From Bacillota bacterium (GTDB lineage: Bacteria > Bacillota > Clostridia > Peptostreptococcales > Anaerovoracaceae), in assembly GCA_025361765.1 (NCBI GenBank), contig JANYJS010000008.1, positions 31,486-95,485 of the forward strand: a DNA stretch of 64,000 nucleotides, in the 5' to 3' direction. Positions 7,654-17,199 of the stretch are shown here, piece by piece; positions within the stretch are counted from its first letter, which is position 1, and every line of letters begins with the position of its first letter. Both the position numbers and the translations under genes were made by a program. The notes under the pieces are model-generated. The model ran no database searches. It saw only the letters and a list, made by a program, of their open reading frames with translations, and was not told where the DNA came from.

Positions 7654-8949
7654 TTATTTTTGTTGAATATGCTTTCGCAGCTTGCGCCGTTTTACCCGGC
7701 GGCGTTTAAAGTGGATGCGAAGGCCAATCAGGAGAAGTCCTAGGACGATTAGTGCGATGGCCAGATATTTCAAATATACAACAGCTCCTAATGCCAGAGT
7801 CGGCAAATTCATCCACATGCTCGCTGCCACATCAGTTTCGGCTACCAGATCGGACTCACCCATCAATTGATCCGCTTCGAAAATCTTTATGCTGCCCAGC
7901 TTTTGGCCCTTTGTAATTGGCGCCATCAGCTGTTTAGGCAAGCCTATTTCCGTTCTGAGAATATCCGGAGAGATCTCAAGTGGCAGAGTCGCCATGGCGC
8001 TTCTATTTGTGATGGCTTTTACCGAAGTGGTCTTTCCACCTTTTATAGTCACTTCTCCCATAGATGTTCCCTGAGAAACCATCTCTACGCTTTTAAAGTT
8101 GGAAAATCCGTAGTCTAAAAGCTTCATGTCGTCAAGGAATTGATTGGCCGGGTCGGATTGAAGAACAACAGCAATTAACTCAGTGCCGTTTCTTTTGGCA
8201 GAAGCAATCAGGCAGTTTCCAGCTACATTGGTGTATCCGGTTTTGACGCCGGTAATGCCCTCATATTTAATGGGAATCTGCATACCATTCATAAGCACTT
8301 TAGAATTGGTGTCCCAAAGGAGCCTGTTGCCATTGTAAAGATATCTTTCCGGCTGCTTATTTGTAGCAGGAAACGTATATTGATAAGTAGTCACTATTTT
8401 CCGAAATTCCGGATAGGTCATGGCTTGCCTTGCAATCATAGCCAAATCATAGGCTGTGGTCAGATGAGCCTCATCCGGAAGCCCATTTGGGTTGTTGAAA
8501 GTGGTATTCTTGGCACCCAATTCTTTGGCCCTTTGATTCATAAGTTTTGTAAAGTCCGGGATGTTTCCAGAAATCTGAATAGCCAGAGCCACAGCAGCGT
8601 CGTTTGCCGATTCAATCAGCATAGCATTTAGTAGCTGCTCAACTGTGACCTCTTCCCCCTCAATCAGATAAATGCGGCTGCCATTTGTGAAAGGTGTCTC
8701 TGAATCGATAATCACCTTTTGATCCAGTTTCAAATTCTCTAAAACAAGCAAGGCCGTCATGACTTTTGTTGTGCTTGTTGGAAATTTTTGTTTATCCATC
8801 TGTTTATCAAATAAGACCTGGCCTGTAGCAGCATCGATCAATACTGCGGAGTCTGCTGCTATTTGAAGCGGCGGTGAGGTTGCGAAGGCAAAGCTGATTG
8901 AGCCCATGGCCAGCACGAGTCCCAATAATAAGGTCAATAATTTTTTCAT
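7654..8949 (-). CDS. dacF: D-alanyl-D-alanine carboxypeptidase (DacF/PBP5-type, S11)
   Basis: Trims the terminal D-alanine from peptidoglycan stem peptides outside the cytoplasmic membrane. The 431 residues begin with a signal peptide (hydrophobic core LLTLLLGLVLAMGSISFAFA), followed by the S11 motifs STTK (SxxK), SAN (in IESANDAAVAL) and KTG (in GVKTGYTN), a C-terminal beta-rich PBP5 domain and a C-terminal transmembrane helix (about residues 390-412) ending in a basic tail RRRVKRRKLRK. It starts two bases after the stop of the phosphoglycerate mutase-like gene, with AGGA inside that gene as ribosome site. Confidence 0.93.
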   Translation of the reverse strand: MKKLLTLLLGLVLAMGSISFAFATSPPLQIAADSAVLIDAATGQVLFDKQMDKQKFPTSTTKVMTALLVLENLKLDQKVIIDSETPFTNGSRIYLIEGEEVTVEQLLNAMLIESANDAAVALAIQISGNIPDFTKLMNQRAKELGAKNTTFNNPNGLPDEAHLTTAYDLAMIARQAMTYPEFRKIVTTYQYTFPATNKQPERYLYNGNRLLWDTNSKVLMNGMQIPIKYEGITGVKTGYTNVAGNCLIASAKRNGTELIAVVLQSDPANQFLDDMKLLDYGFSNFKSVEMVSQGTSMGEVTIKGGKTTSVKAITNRSAMATLPLEISPDILRTEIGLPKQLMAPITKGQKLGSIKIFEADQLMGESDLVAETDVAASMWMNLPTLALGAVVYLKYLAIALIVLGLLLIGLRIHFKRRRVKRRKLRKHIQQK

Positions 8950-8951
8950 TT

Positions 8952-10166
8952 TTATCCTCGTTTTCTGAAAAAATAATCCGTCAATTCATAGCCATTGGCA
9001 AAAAATCTGCCTCCTGCTCCTGATTCTTCAGTAAAAGCGTTATCCGGTTTTCCCTGTTTTATTGCGCTATCATAGAGCACAAAAGGTACTGGATTTGAGG
9101 TGTGGGTTCTTAAAGCCATCGGCGTTGGATGGTCCGGGAGAATCAGCATGCGATAGGCTTCTTTAGTGCCAGCCAAATAATCCGAAAGAGGCCCGACTAT
9201 TTTCTCATCAATTTCCTCAATGGATTTTATCTTGCCTTCCAAATCTCCCTGGTGGGAGCATTCATCCGGAGCTTCTATATGAATATAAATAAAATCTGCG
9301 CCAGCTTGAAATGCCTCTATTGCTGCTTCTGCCTTGCCTTTGTAGTTTGTATGCAAGGTGCCTGTAGCGCCGGGCACGTCGATAGAAGAGAGACCCGCGC
9401 AAAGACCAATGCCCTTAATCAGATCCACCGCAGAAATGACGGCGCCCTTTACCCCATACTTATCATAAAAAGAGCTGAGGCTTGGCTTTCGTCCCTGGCC
9501 CCAGATCCATATGGAATTGGCCTGACGGAGTCCCATTTTTTTTCTGTTGATATTAACCGGATGACTTGCGAGAATCTCATAGCTTTCAGTCATCATTTTT
9601 TTAATGAGTTCAGTTCCGCTTCCCTTGGGTAGGTGGGGCTCAATAACTTGGGTAAGAACGTCATGGGGCGGAATCAGGTTGAAATCTGTTGATCCCTCAT
9701 GAACAATCATAGCATGTCGATAGCTTATACCCGGGTAAAACTGAAGCGTCTCAGTCCCAAATGCTTCATTTATTGTTCGAATCAGCCCTTTTGCCTCCTC
9801 GCTGGAAATGTCACCTGCGCTATGATCCAGTATGATTTTTTTATCATAGGATTCTTCCTCACTCAGCGTGACTAGATTGCAGCGAAAAGCCACATCCGTA
9901 TCCGAGAGTTCAAGTCCCATACTGACCGCTTCAAGGGGAGACCTGCCGGTATGGTACACCGCTGGGTCATAACCCATAACTGAAAGGTTAGCGGTATCAC
10001 TGCCTGGTGATATGCCTTTAGGTATGGTACTGACTAGTCCCACCTCGCCTTGACGGGCAAGTAGGTTTATATTGGGCATATTGGCTACATCGAGGGGGGT
10101 CCTGTTCCCCAGGCTCTCAATTTTTTCGTCGGAAGCGCCATCAACCAGAACAATTAAATACTTCAT
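8952..10166 (-). CDS. apgM: Cofactor-independent phosphoglycerate mutase, archaeal (ApgM) type, or proposed homoserine kinase
   Basis: Alkaline-phosphatase superfamily enzyme related to archaeal 2,3-bisphosphoglycerate-independent phosphoglycerate mutase. The start at 10164-10166 has AAAGGAG just upstream and gives MKYLIVLVDGASDEKIESLG, the typical beginning; a longer frame to 10271 has no site. The product is about 404 residues. Metal ligands are suggested by VDGASD (N-terminal), SPGSDTANLSVMGYDP with the catalytic serine/aspartate region, HIEAPDECSHQGD and LPDHPTP. A close bacterial subfamily has been proposed as an alternative homoserine kinase, and the neighbouring divergent serCA operon does not decide between the two. 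Confidence 0.8.
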   Translation of the reverse strand: MKYLIVLVDGASDEKIESLGNRTPLDVANMPNINLLARQGEVGLVSTIPKGISPGSDTANLSVMGYDPAVYHTGRSPLEAVSMGLELSDTDVAFRCNLVTLSEEESYDKKIILDHSAGDISSEEAKGLIRTINEAFGTETLQFYPGISYRHAMIVHEGSTDFNLIPPHDVLTQVIEPHLPKGSGTELIKKMMTESYEILASHPVNINRKKMGLRQANSIWIWGQGRKPSLSSFYDKYGVKGAVISAVDLIKGIGLCAGLSSIDVPGATGTLHTNYKGKAEAAIEAFQAGADFIYIHIEAPDECSHQGDLEGKIKSIEEIDEKIVGPLSDYLAGTKEAYRMLILPDHPTPMALRTHTSNPVPFVLYDSAIKQGKPDNAFTEESGAGGRFFANGYELTDYFFRKRG

Positions 10167-10271
10167 TTTCCGCTCCTTTCTCTTTAAAACGCAAGAGAAA
10201 ATGTTTGGCAAACCTACAGTATTCTTGACAAACAATCCATCTGAGCAAAGAGATATTGATAATTTTTTCAC

Positions 10272-10310
10272 TTTACCATTCTAACACAAGGTGCTATAAT
10301 TGTGTACAAT
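10272..10310 (+). promoter_or_regulatory. Promoter and candidate operator of serCA
   Basis: TTTACC (10272-10277), 17-base spacer, and TATAAT (10295-10300) preceded by TGC form an extended -10 promoter. Overlapping its downstream edge, ATTGT-GT-ACAAT (10299-10310) is an inverted repeat placed where a repressor would block initiation; that role is inferred. Confidence 0.65.
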
Positions 10311-10335
10311 AAAAATCAGAAGTGAGGTGAATTTC

Positions 10336-11439
10336 ATGGAACGAATCTATAATTTTTCAGCTGGTCCATCTATGCTTCCTTTGGAGGTCATGGAAGAGGC
10401 TGCAAAAGAACTAACGAACTACAAAGGTTGCGGCATGTCAGTGATGGAGCTTTCCCATCGCGGAGAAGAATTCGAAGGAATTATTGCAGATGCCGAGTCA
10501 ACATTAAGAGAGATTATGGCTATTCCGGCCAATTATAAGGTGCTGTTTCTCCAAGGCGGTGCATCACTGCAGTTTTCCATGATTCCTCTGAATCTTTTCA
10601 GAGGCTCAAACAAAGCCGATTATATAATTACAGGCATGTGGGCAAAAAAAGCTGCCGCAGAAGCAAAAAAATTCGGTCACGTTCATATCGTGGCATCTTC
10701 AGAAGACAGCATGTTTTCATTTGTTCCAAATGTAGACCCTTCGGAGTTTTCAAAGGACGCTGATTATTTTCACATTACCACCAACAACACCATCTACGGT
10801 TCACGCTTCCCTTATATTCCCGACACTGGCAGCGTGCCTCTAGTCGCTGATATGTCCTCAAACATTCTTTCCGAGGTTATAGACGTCTCTAAATTCGGCT
10901 TGATTTATGCTGGGGCGCAAAAAAATATCGGTCCTGCAGGGCTTACAGTTGTCATCATCCGGGATGATCTGATTGGTCACGCCAGCTCCGATATACCTAC
11001 CATGCTGGATTATAAGATTCACGCTGATAATAGCTCCATGTATAACACGCCTCCTACCTTTGCCATCTATATCGCTAAGCTTGTCTTTGAACATATCAAA
11101 AGACTTGGTGGCGTTGCCGAAGTACAAAAAAACAATGAGCTTAAGGCGAAAATACTCTATGAGGCCATTGACTGCAGTATGATGTTCAGCTGTCCTGTAG
11201 AAGAGCAGGATCGTTCAATCATGAACGTGGTATTTGTTACCGGCAAAGCCGAACTTGACAAAAGCTTTATTGCTGAAGCTGCTGCTCGCGGCCTTGTTAA
11301 TCTGGGAGGCCACCGCTCAGTCGGCGGCATGCGCGCTAGTATTTACAACGCTATGCCTATCGAAGGCGTTACAGCACTCGTGACCTTTATGAAAGAATTT
11401 GAGGAGAAGAATCATGTACACAATAACTGCGCTAAATAA
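10336..11439 (+). CDS. serC: Phosphoserine aminotransferase
   Basis: PLP enzyme that makes 3-phosphoserine from 3-phosphohydroxypyruvate and glutamate, second step of serine synthesis. The start at 10336 follows GAGGTG by five bases and gives MERIYNFSAGPSMLP, the conserved N-terminus. The product is 367 residues. The PLP lysine is in YAGAQKNIGPAG, and the phosphate-binding region LQGGASLQFSMIP is present. The C-terminal NLGGHRSVGGMRASIYNAMP is the usual end motif. Overlaps serA by 26 bases, so the two are coupled. Confidence 0.95.
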   Translation: MERIYNFSAGPSMLPLEVMEEAAKELTNYKGCGMSVMELSHRGEEFEGIIADAESTLREIMAIPANYKVLFLQGGASLQFSMIPLNLFRGSNKADYIITGMWAKKAAAEAKKFGHVHIVASSEDSMFSFVPNVDPSEFSKDADYFHITTNNTIYGSRFPYIPDTGSVPLVADMSSNILSEVIDVSKFGLIYAGAQKNIGPAGLTVVIIRDDLIGHASSDIPTMLDYKIHADNSSMYNTPPTFAIYIAKLVFEHIKRLGGVAEVQKNNELKAKILYEAIDCSMMFSCPVEEQDRSIMNVVFVTGKAELDKSFIAEAAARGLVNLGGHRSVGGMRASIYNAMPIEGVTALVTFMKEFEEKNHVHNNCAK

Positions 11440-12571
11440 AATAGCCGTAATAGGCACTTCATTATTTTCCGATCAGTATGTCATGAGCGATGATGCGAGC
11501 CAGGCCGATGCCATACTTGTGCGTAGTCAGGATATGCAGGAGATGGCTCTTTCTTCAAAACTCCTCGCAATAGGCAGAGCTGGGGCAGGTGTCAATAATA
11601 TCCCCGTTGAAAAGTGTTCGGGTCTTGGCATCGTCGTGTTCAACACCCCTGGCGCCAATGCCAATGCTGTAAAGGAAATTGCCCTTGCGGGTCTTCTGCT
11701 CTCATCAAGAGATATCGTTAGCGGCGTGACTTGGGCTAAATCCCTCACAGAAGATATCCCAAAAACTGTCGAAAGTGGTAAAAGCAAATTTTCCGGCAGC
11801 GAAATCAAAGGCAAAACCCTTGGCGTTATTGGTCTAGGGGCTATCGGAGTTATGGTTGCTAACGCTGCTTCAGCTCTAGGCATGAAGGTCATCGGCTACG
11901 ATCCTTTCATATCAGTCAAAGCGGCCCTTGATCTCTCAAGAAAAATTAATCTATCGGAGACTCTTGATATTCTTCTCGCTTCAAGCGACTATATCACGCT
12001 GCACATCCCCTATATGAAAGAAACAAAAAACTTCATCTCAGAAGCCCAGATAAGCCTCATGAAGGATGGCGTTTGTCTGCTTAATTTCTCAAGAGATGCC
12101 ATCGTCAACGAGCAGGATCTGATTAAGGCTCTTGACAGCGGCAAGGTTCATCGGTACGTGACGGATTTCCCCAACGACCAAATCACAGGCCACGGCAAAG
12201 TTATCAGCATTCCTCATCTAGGCGCTTCAACGGAAGAATCCGAAGAAAACTGCGCCGTCATGGCTGTCGAAGAGCTGATAGATTATCTCGAAAACGGCAA
12301 CATCACTAATTCCGTCAATTATCCCAACTGTTCTATGGGTGTCTGCCGCACGGCGGGAAGAATTTCCGTGCTACATAAAAACATTCCGTCCATGATCGGT
12401 CAGATCACCAGCATAATGGCTGATAAATCCATCAATATCGGCGATATGACCAATCGAAGCAAGGGCGAATTCCAATATACCCTGCTCGACGTAGATTCAA
12501 AAGTTAGCGCTAAAGATCTGGACGCGCTTAGAAGCATTGATGGCATCATCACAGTGCGTGTCATCAAATAG
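11414..12571 (+). CDS. serA: D-3-phosphoglycerate dehydrogenase (with ACT domain)
   Basis: Oxidises 3-phosphoglycerate with NAD, first step of serine synthesis. The ATG at 11414 lies ten bases after GAGGAG within the 3-prime end of serC. The product is 385 residues. The catalytic and NAD-binding domains show GRAGAGVNNIPVEKC, GKTLGVIGLGAIGVMVANAA and IPHLGASTEESEENC (catalytic histidine region). A short C-terminal ACT domain (about residues 310-385, NIPSMIGQITSIMADKSIN) suggests feedback control by serine. Its stop is one base away from the stop of the convergent yihY gene. Confidence 0.95.
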   Translation: MYTITALNKIAVIGTSLFSDQYVMSDDASQADAILVRSQDMQEMALSSKLLAIGRAGAGVNNIPVEKCSGLGIVVFNTPGANANAVKEIALAGLLLSSRDIVSGVTWAKSLTEDIPKTVESGKSKFSGSEIKGKTLGVIGLGAIGVMVANAASALGMKVIGYDPFISVKAALDLSRKINLSETLDILLASSDYITLHIPYMKETKNFISEAQISLMKDGVCLLNFSRDAIVNEQDLIKALDSGKVHRYVTDFPNDQITGHGKVISIPHLGASTEESEENCAVMAVEELIDYLENGNITNSVNYPNCSMGVCRTAGRISVLHKNIPSMIGQITSIMADKSINIGDMTNRSKGEFQYTLLDVDSKVSAKDLDALRSIDGIITVRVIK

Positions 12572-12572
12572 T

Positions 12573-13400
12573 TCAGTCTACGACCTCCCGCCAGGCGATA
12601 TTCAGATGAATACCTATAACCAGTATAAACCCGACGACATAAAACCAAAAAAGCAGAAATACGATGGTAGTAAGGCTCCCATACAAAACTCCCGCGCCTC
12701 TGAACCCTACCGCATAGGTGGAATAGATGATGGATGACCCCAGAATCATGAGCGATGAAAATACAGATCCTGGAACGACATGTCTAAATGTGAGTTTTTC
12801 TGCGGGCAAAACCAGATAAGTATAGCTGATCATGAGAAAGAAAACCGCCAAGGCAAAGGGCCATCTCAGTATCAGCCAGAAGTTGCGCACTGTAAAAGCG
12901 ATGCTGAAGGTCTGATTGAAATAAATTGCGACAACCCTAAGAATGGATTCCCCATAAATAAGAATGATCAAGCTAAAAGTAATCATGAAAAGTGTCAGAA
13001 CTACAGTTTTAGAAGCCCGGATTCTTTCATGGAAATAACTGTAGCTGATTCCGCCGTGTTCATAAGCATAATTGGAGATGCGAATCAGAGAGTACTGCCC
13101 CCTCGACGACGCCCAAACTGCCAAAAGCAAAAAAGCCAAATTCATGGAGTTTGAAGGGTGGTAGTTTAGGTAAGGCCTTAATGCCGACGCTACATCAGGA
13201 GAGGCATATTGGCCTAAAATGGTGTAAATCCAATTAATAGAAATGGAAAACACACCAAGAAACTCACCTAGGACTATGGTAAGCGGGACCATGGACAGCA
13301 GAAAGAAAAAGGCCAATTCAGCCGGTGCTCCAGCATAATAAGGATCCCTCATTTTCCTCATAATATATAAGACCAAATGTAATGCTCTTCTACCCGTCAT
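12573..13400 (-). CDS. YihY/BrkB family inner membrane protein
   Basis: Integral membrane protein of 275 residues with about six hydrophobic segments and the family features at the N-terminus (PAELAFFFLLSMVPL) and C-terminus (GVLYGSLTTIVFLLFWFYVVGFILVIG). The family was once misnamed RNase BN; its real function is unknown and it may be a transporter. It is the last gene of an rph-rdgB-yihY run: it starts four bases after rdgB ends. Confidence 0.88.
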   Translation of the reverse strand: MTGRRALHLVLYIMRKMRDPYYAGAPAELAFFFLLSMVPLTIVLGEFLGVFSISINWIYTILGQYASPDVASALRPYLNYHPSNSMNLAFLLLAVWASSRGQYSLIRISNYAYEHGGISYSYFHERIRASKTVVLTLFMITFSLIILIYGESILRVVAIYFNQTFSIAFTVRNFWLILRWPFALAVFFLMISYTYLVLPAEKLTFRHVVPGSVFSSLMILGSSIIYSTYAVGFRGAGVLYGSLTTIVFLLFWFYVVGFILVIGIHLNIAWREVVD

Positions 13401-13404
13401 TTCT

Positions 13405-14001
13405 TCACCCTGCTATTTCTCCCAATTGCAATCGTAGTTTCTGCAGAGCCAATGCTCTATGGCTGATTTGATTTTTTTCATCGCTGGTTAATTCGGCAAA
13501 TGTCTTAGTAAAACCTTCCGGCACAAATAGTGGATCATACCCAAATCCGCCGTTTCCATGAGGCTCTCTTATGATATGGCCAAAACATTCTCCACGGGCG
13601 ACAATTGTCCTTCCCTCAGGGTAAACCATGGTGATGACCGACACGAATTTGGCGCCTCGCTCATCTTCAGGCACGTCCTTTAGCAAATCAAGCAGCTTGG
13701 CGTTGTTCATCTGATCCGTAGCGCCTTCCCCGGAAAATCTGGCCGATATGACCCCTGGGGCCCCAGAAAGCGCATCCACCATCAGCCCTGAATCGTCGGC
13801 GATAGAAATCCTGCCGCAAAGCTTCATGATTTCCGCGGCCTTTTTATAGGAATTCTCTTCAAAAGTCTCCCCATCCTCTGAAATCTCGACATCCGGCACG
13901 CCGGCATCGCCTCTTGACACTATTTCAAAACCGAAAAGCCTGGTAATGCTTTCTATTTCTTGTATTTTATGCTTATTTTGAGTGGCTGCTACAACAATCA
14001 T
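13405..14001 (-). CDS. rdgB: XTP/dITP diphosphatase (HAM1/RdgB family)
   Basis: Hydrolyses non-canonical purine nucleoside triphosphates (dITP, XTP) to monophosphates, keeping them out of DNA and RNA. The start at 13999-14001 has GGAGG four bases upstream and gives MIVVAATQNKHKIQEIE; the frame runs on upstream only because it reads into the tandem repeat. The product is 198 residues. Conserved signatures are SEDGETFEENSYKKA, IADDSGLMVDAL, GAPGVISARFSG, GFGYDPLF and the C-terminal SHRALAL. rph lies upstream, a common pairing. Confidence 0.95.
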   Translation of the reverse strand: MIVVAATQNKHKIQEIESITRLFGFEIVSRGDAGVPDVEISEDGETFEENSYKKAAEIMKLCGRISIADDSGLMVDALSGAPGVISARFSGEGATDQMNNAKLLDLLKDVPEDERGAKFVSVITMVYPEGRTIVARGECFGHIIREPHGNGGFGYDPLFVPEGFTKTFAELTSDEKNQISHRALALQKLRLQLGEIAG

Positions 14002-14024
14002 ATTTCCTCCATTAGTATGAATTT

Positions 14025-14183
14025 CCGGCAATTGGCCTTTGCGCTTCAATTAAATTAAATCTCCGGCAATTGGCCTTTGCGCTTCAATTAAATTAAATCT
14101 CCGACAATTGGCCTTTGCGCTTCAATTAAATTAAATCTCCGGCAATTGGCCTTTACGCTTCGATTAAATTAAATCTCCGATAA
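14025..14183 (-). repeat. 38-bp tandem repeat, four copies plus a partial, derived from the rph 3-prime end
   Basis: Units start at 14025, 14063, 14101 and 14139 with a diverged fifth start at 14177. On the plus strand each begins CCGGCAATTGGCC and ends TTAAATTAAATCT. The rightmost part overlaps the last codons and stop of rph (14164 onward), so the array repeats the sequence that encodes the last residues of rph and its stop. It separates rph from rdgB within the operon. Confidence 0.9.
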
Positions 14184-14895
14184 TTTGCTTCTGTGCCTCC
14201 ATGAGTTCCTTGCAGCCTTTTTCAGCTAAAGCAAGCATTGCCGAAAGCTCTGATGCCTTAAATGGCGCATCTTCTCCAGTTCCTTGAAGCTCAATATATT
14301 CGCCCTGATCCGTCATCACCACATTCATATCAACTTGCGCTCTGGAATCCTCTTCATAGCAAAGGTCCAGCAATATTTCATCCGATACCTTGCCGATACT
14401 GATGGCTGACACATAGTTTTTTACAGGTATTTCAGCAATAGTTCCTGCTTCCTTGAGTTTTCTAAAGGCCTCGAGCATGGCAACGAAAGCGCCGGTTATA
14501 GATGCTGTTCGCGTTCCCCCATCTGCCTGAATCACATCACAGTCTATCCAGATTGTTCGCTCTCCCATCTTTTCCATATCAACTACAGATCGCAAAGCTC
14601 TGCCAATAAGTCTCTGTATTTCCATGGTTCTGCCGTCCACTTTTCCTCGCGTTGAATCCCGCATCTTTCTTGTGCCTGTCGATCTTGGGAGCATGCCATA
14701 CTCAGCCGTAACCCATCCTTTTCCACTGCCCCTTAGGTGCTGGGCTGTCTTTTCCTCTACCGATGCTGTACAGATGACTTTCGTCAGACCCATTTCGATC
14801 AATACCGAGCCTTCCGCATGAATCAAATAATTATTCGTCATTTTGACCGCTCTTATTTGATCCACATTTCTTCCGTCAAATCTTTGCTTGCTCAT
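14164..14895 (-). CDS. rph: Ribonuclease PH
   Basis: Phosphorolytic 3-prime exoribonuclease that trims tRNA precursors. The 243 residues show the family N-terminus ([13 protein letters not shown]), [46 protein letters not shown] and the active-site stretch [22 protein letters not shown] nine bases before the ATG supports the start. The last codons (QIIGDLI and stop) belong to the 38-bp repeat that has expanded downstream of the gene. Confidence 0.95.
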   Translation of the reverse strand: MSKQRFDGRNVDQIRAVKMTNNYLIHAEGSVLIEMGLTKVICTASVEEKTAQHLRGSGKGWVTAEYGMLPRSTGTRKMRDSTRGKVDGRTMEIQRLIGRALRSVVDMEKMGERTIWIDCDVIQADGGTRTASITGAFVAMLEAFRKLKEAGTIAEIPVKNYVSAISIGKVSDEILLDLCYEEDSRAQVDMNVVMTDQGEYIELQGTGEDAPFKASELSAMLALAEKGCKELMEAQKQIIGDLI

Positions 14896-14978
14896 TATAC
14901 TTTACTCCTTATTGTTATTCATTCTTCCTTTTCATTTGTCACTCTTGCCTTTTACTTATTTCTTAAAGTTTAATCTGT

Positions 14979-16766
14979 TCAAAGAATTTTCATATCTTTA
15001 ATGTTTAGCTCCCGAATTCTCCTATACAAGGTAGACTCACTGATCTTGAGCATTCTGGCAGCTTTGATTTTTCCCTCTAAAGAGTGTCCCGTTTCAGTCA
15101 GGCACTCGGTGATCAGCTGTTTTTGATAGTGATCCAATTTTTCCTTAAACCCCAGCTTTTCATCCAACGTATCCGGCATGACTCTTTGAATTTTATCCGG
15201 AAGATTTGAAAGAGAAATGGCACTTCCGTTTTCCATGTTCACTGCATATTCTACCACATTTTCTAGCTCTCTGACATTCCCCGGCCAGTTATAACGTAGC
15301 AGGGCATGAAGGGCTTCCTGAGAAAAGCTTTTAATATTTTTCTGGAGGAGACCCGTAAATTTTTTCAGTCCATAATCCAGCAAAAGCCTCACATCGCCAG
15401 TTCTGGCTCTAAGTGGGGGTATAACTAGCGGAATGACATTCAATCTGAAAAAAAGATCTTCCCGAAATTGCTTTTGATTAATCATCTCCTCCAGGTTCTT
15501 ATTGGTGGCTGCAATAATTCTCACATCCACATCGATGGGCACGAGCCCGCCAATTCGGTCTATTTGTCTATTTTGTATGGCGTGGAGCAGCTTGACCTGA
15601 AGATGTAGGGGTAGATCTCCGATTTCGTCAAGAAAGATTGTCCCTTTATGGGCAATTTCAAACTTCCCAGGCTTTCCGCTCTTGTCAGCCCCAGTGAAGG
15701 CTCCTTTTTCGTAGCCAAAAAGCTCGCTCTCAAGGAGCATATCTGGTATGGCGCCGCAGTTGATGGAAACAAAGGCATTGTCCGCGCGGGAGCTGGCATA
15801 ATGAATGGCTCTTGCAAAGAGTTCCTTTCCTGTTCCGCTCTCACCAGTAATCAGAACCGTTGAGTCGCTGGTCGCCACCTGAAGCGCTCGTCTTTTAGCA
15901 CTGATAAGCGTTTCGCTTTCCCCTATAATATCATCGAATAAAGTATTCTTGCCAACTCCGGCAATTTTATAAATTCGCTCTCTGGCATCGGAAATATCCT
16001 GAAACAGAATCATGGCGCCTTGAATTGGACTGTCCTGCTCGCCTTCAGTCATCTCGTTGATGGGTACAATGGTGGATAGAAAGCGTTTTTCCTTGCCTTT
16101 TGCCGGCCTATAGACCACTTCCCTGTCTCTGATTGACAGGCCATTATCCAAAGTCATTTGAATGTCATCATTATCCCACACCTCAGATAATTCTCTTGTT
16201 TCGATTTTATTCCTGGGCACGCCCAATAATTCCTCACATTTGGTGTTACAAGAAACAATCCTGTTGTCCTGATCGACAGCGATCAATCCTTCGTGCATAG
16301 ATTCCACTATGGCCTTTAGTTGATTGCTGTCCTGAGTCTGTGCCAGTTTGCTGGCCAGGAGTTCAGCCATTCTCTTTAAAAACAAGGTTAGGGTCTCGCA
16401 GTTTTTAGCAATCTTTTCTCTTTGGGTTTCGTTGAAAGCAACCAGCCCTATAAGCCCGATGACATAGCCTTCAAGTTTTATTGGGCAGCAAATTTCTGCC
16501 ATTTCACCTTCTTCTGGCTTGTAGTCAGCATCTCCCGAAGGATCTGTACAGCTATAGTTCTCTCCTGATTTGAGCAGTTTGCTATAAATCAGGCCACAGT
16601 TCAGGTCTCCACCTTCTTCGTAGTTACCGATCTTTGAGGCATAACGGCCCGTACCACCGATAATTTTCAGTTTGTCATCGATGATTTCCGTCTCAATTTC
16701 CAGGGCCGCCGTAATGGCAGAAGCCACCTGCATAACCGTGTCTCGAATGGTCGATAGTCCAAGCAT
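14979..16766 (-). CDS. Sigma-54-dependent transcriptional activator (GAF-like, PAS, AAA+, Fis HTH)
   Basis: Enhancer-binding protein that activates RNA polymerase with sigma-54. Domains in the 595 residues: an N-terminal GAF-like sensor (about 1-145), a PAS domain (about 148-260), an AAA+ domain with Walker A GESGTGKE (308-315), the sigma-54 contact loop GAFTGA (355-360), Walker B IFLDEIGD (377-384) and an R-finger region, and a Fis-type helix-turn-helix (about 558-590, [17 protein letters not shown]). It is transcribed away from the class III aminotransferase gene, whose upstream region carries a -24/-12 promoter and repeated sites, so that operon is its likely target. The ligand sensed by the N-terminal domain is unknown. 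Confidence 0.92.
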   Translation of the reverse strand: MLGLSTIRDTVMQVASAITAALEIETEIIDDKLKIIGGTGRYASKIGNYEEGGDLNCGLIYSKLLKSGENYSCTDPSGDADYKPEEGEMAEICCPIKLEGYVIGLIGLVAFNETQREKIAKNCETLTLFLKRMAELLASKLAQTQDSNQLKAIVESMHEGLIAVDQDNRIVSCNTKCEELLGVPRNKIETRELSEVWDNDDIQMTLDNGLSIRDREVVYRPAKGKEKRFLSTIVPINEMTEGEQDSPIQGAMILFQDISDARERIYKIAGVGKNTLFDDIIGESETLISAKRRALQVATSDSTVLITGESGTGKELFARAIHYASSRADNAFVSINCGAIPDMLLESELFGYEKGAFTGADKSGKPGKFEIAHKGTIFLDEIGDLPLHLQVKLLHAIQNRQIDRIGGLVPIDVDVRIIAATNKNLEEMINQKQFREDLFFRLNVIPLVIPPLRARTGDVRLLLDYGLKKFTGLLQKNIKSFSQEALHALLRYNWPGNVRELENVVEYAVNMENGSAISLSNLPDKIQRVMPDTLDEKLGFKEKLDHYQKQLITECLTETGHSLEGKIKAARMLKISESTLYRRIRELNIKDMKIL

Positions 16767-16825
16767 CTCTGATCTCCTGCATAATGGGGAATTTCGACTT
16801 TGCTTACCTATAAGATTACTTTTTT

Positions 16826-16924
16826 GAAATTATAGTTGGCACTTTAGAAATTATAGTTGGCTTTTACTTATCTACATTTTACCTTTTATTTTCATAATTG
16901 ACAACTGTATTTCAATAATGACAA
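16826..16924. promoter_or_regulatory. Candidate upstream activator sites for the sigma-54 activator
   Basis: Two identical 15-mers GAAATTATAGTTGGC start at 16826 and 16847, 21 bases (two helical turns) apart. A related inverted copy, GACAACTGTATTTC, is at 16900-16913, and TTTCATAATTGACAA / TTTCAATAATGACAA form a further pair near 16890 and 16910. They lie roughly 130-230 bases upstream of the predicted transcription start, the normal place for enhancer sites. Binding is inferred. Confidence 0.6.
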
Positions 16925-17029
16925 TTTTTGGGCTACCCTAATTTTTTTTAATTGGCCGCGCCTTGTGTCCCATGCATGCTAAATGCTGATATTTCAACGA
17001 AATTTATTATTATCATCTATGCTGAGATT

Positions 17030-17046
17030 TTGGCATTACAATTGCG
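17030..17046 (+). promoter_or_regulatory. Sigma-54 (-24/-12) promoter
   Basis: TTGGCATTACAATTGCG has GG and GC separated by exactly ten bases and matches the sigma-54 consensus at TTGGCA and TTGC. Start of transcription would be near 17057, about 140 bases before the aminotransferase ATG. Confidence 0.75.
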
Positions 17047-17060
17047 TATGTATATAGTGC

Positions 17061-17120
17061 TGGGTATATGAATATCTTGCTGGGTATATGAATATCTTGC
17101 TTGGTATATGAATATCTTGC
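17061..17120 (+). repeat. 20-bp tandem repeat, three copies, in the 5-prime leader
   Basis: TGGGTATATGAATATCTTGC is found at 17061-17080 and 17081-17100, and with one change at 17101-17120. It starts just after the predicted sigma-54 transcription start. It does not itself form -24/-12 elements, because TGG and TTGC are too far apart. Confidence 0.85.
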
Positions 17121-17199
17121 TGGATAAAGAACTTCTATTCCAATCCCAGATTAGAAACAAGACCATAAGCAAATTTTAAATAGTAACGGAGGATACGTC

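Noticed and set aside
9129..9632. A 167-codon plus-strand frame opposite the phosphoglycerate mutase-like gene
   Set aside because: Antisense to a well-supported gene, no ribosome site, unlikely composition.
17061..17120. The 20-bp repeats (TGG...TTGC) as multiple -24/-12 promoters
   Set aside because: GG and GC are 14 bases apart instead of ten; only 17030-17046 has the correct spacing.
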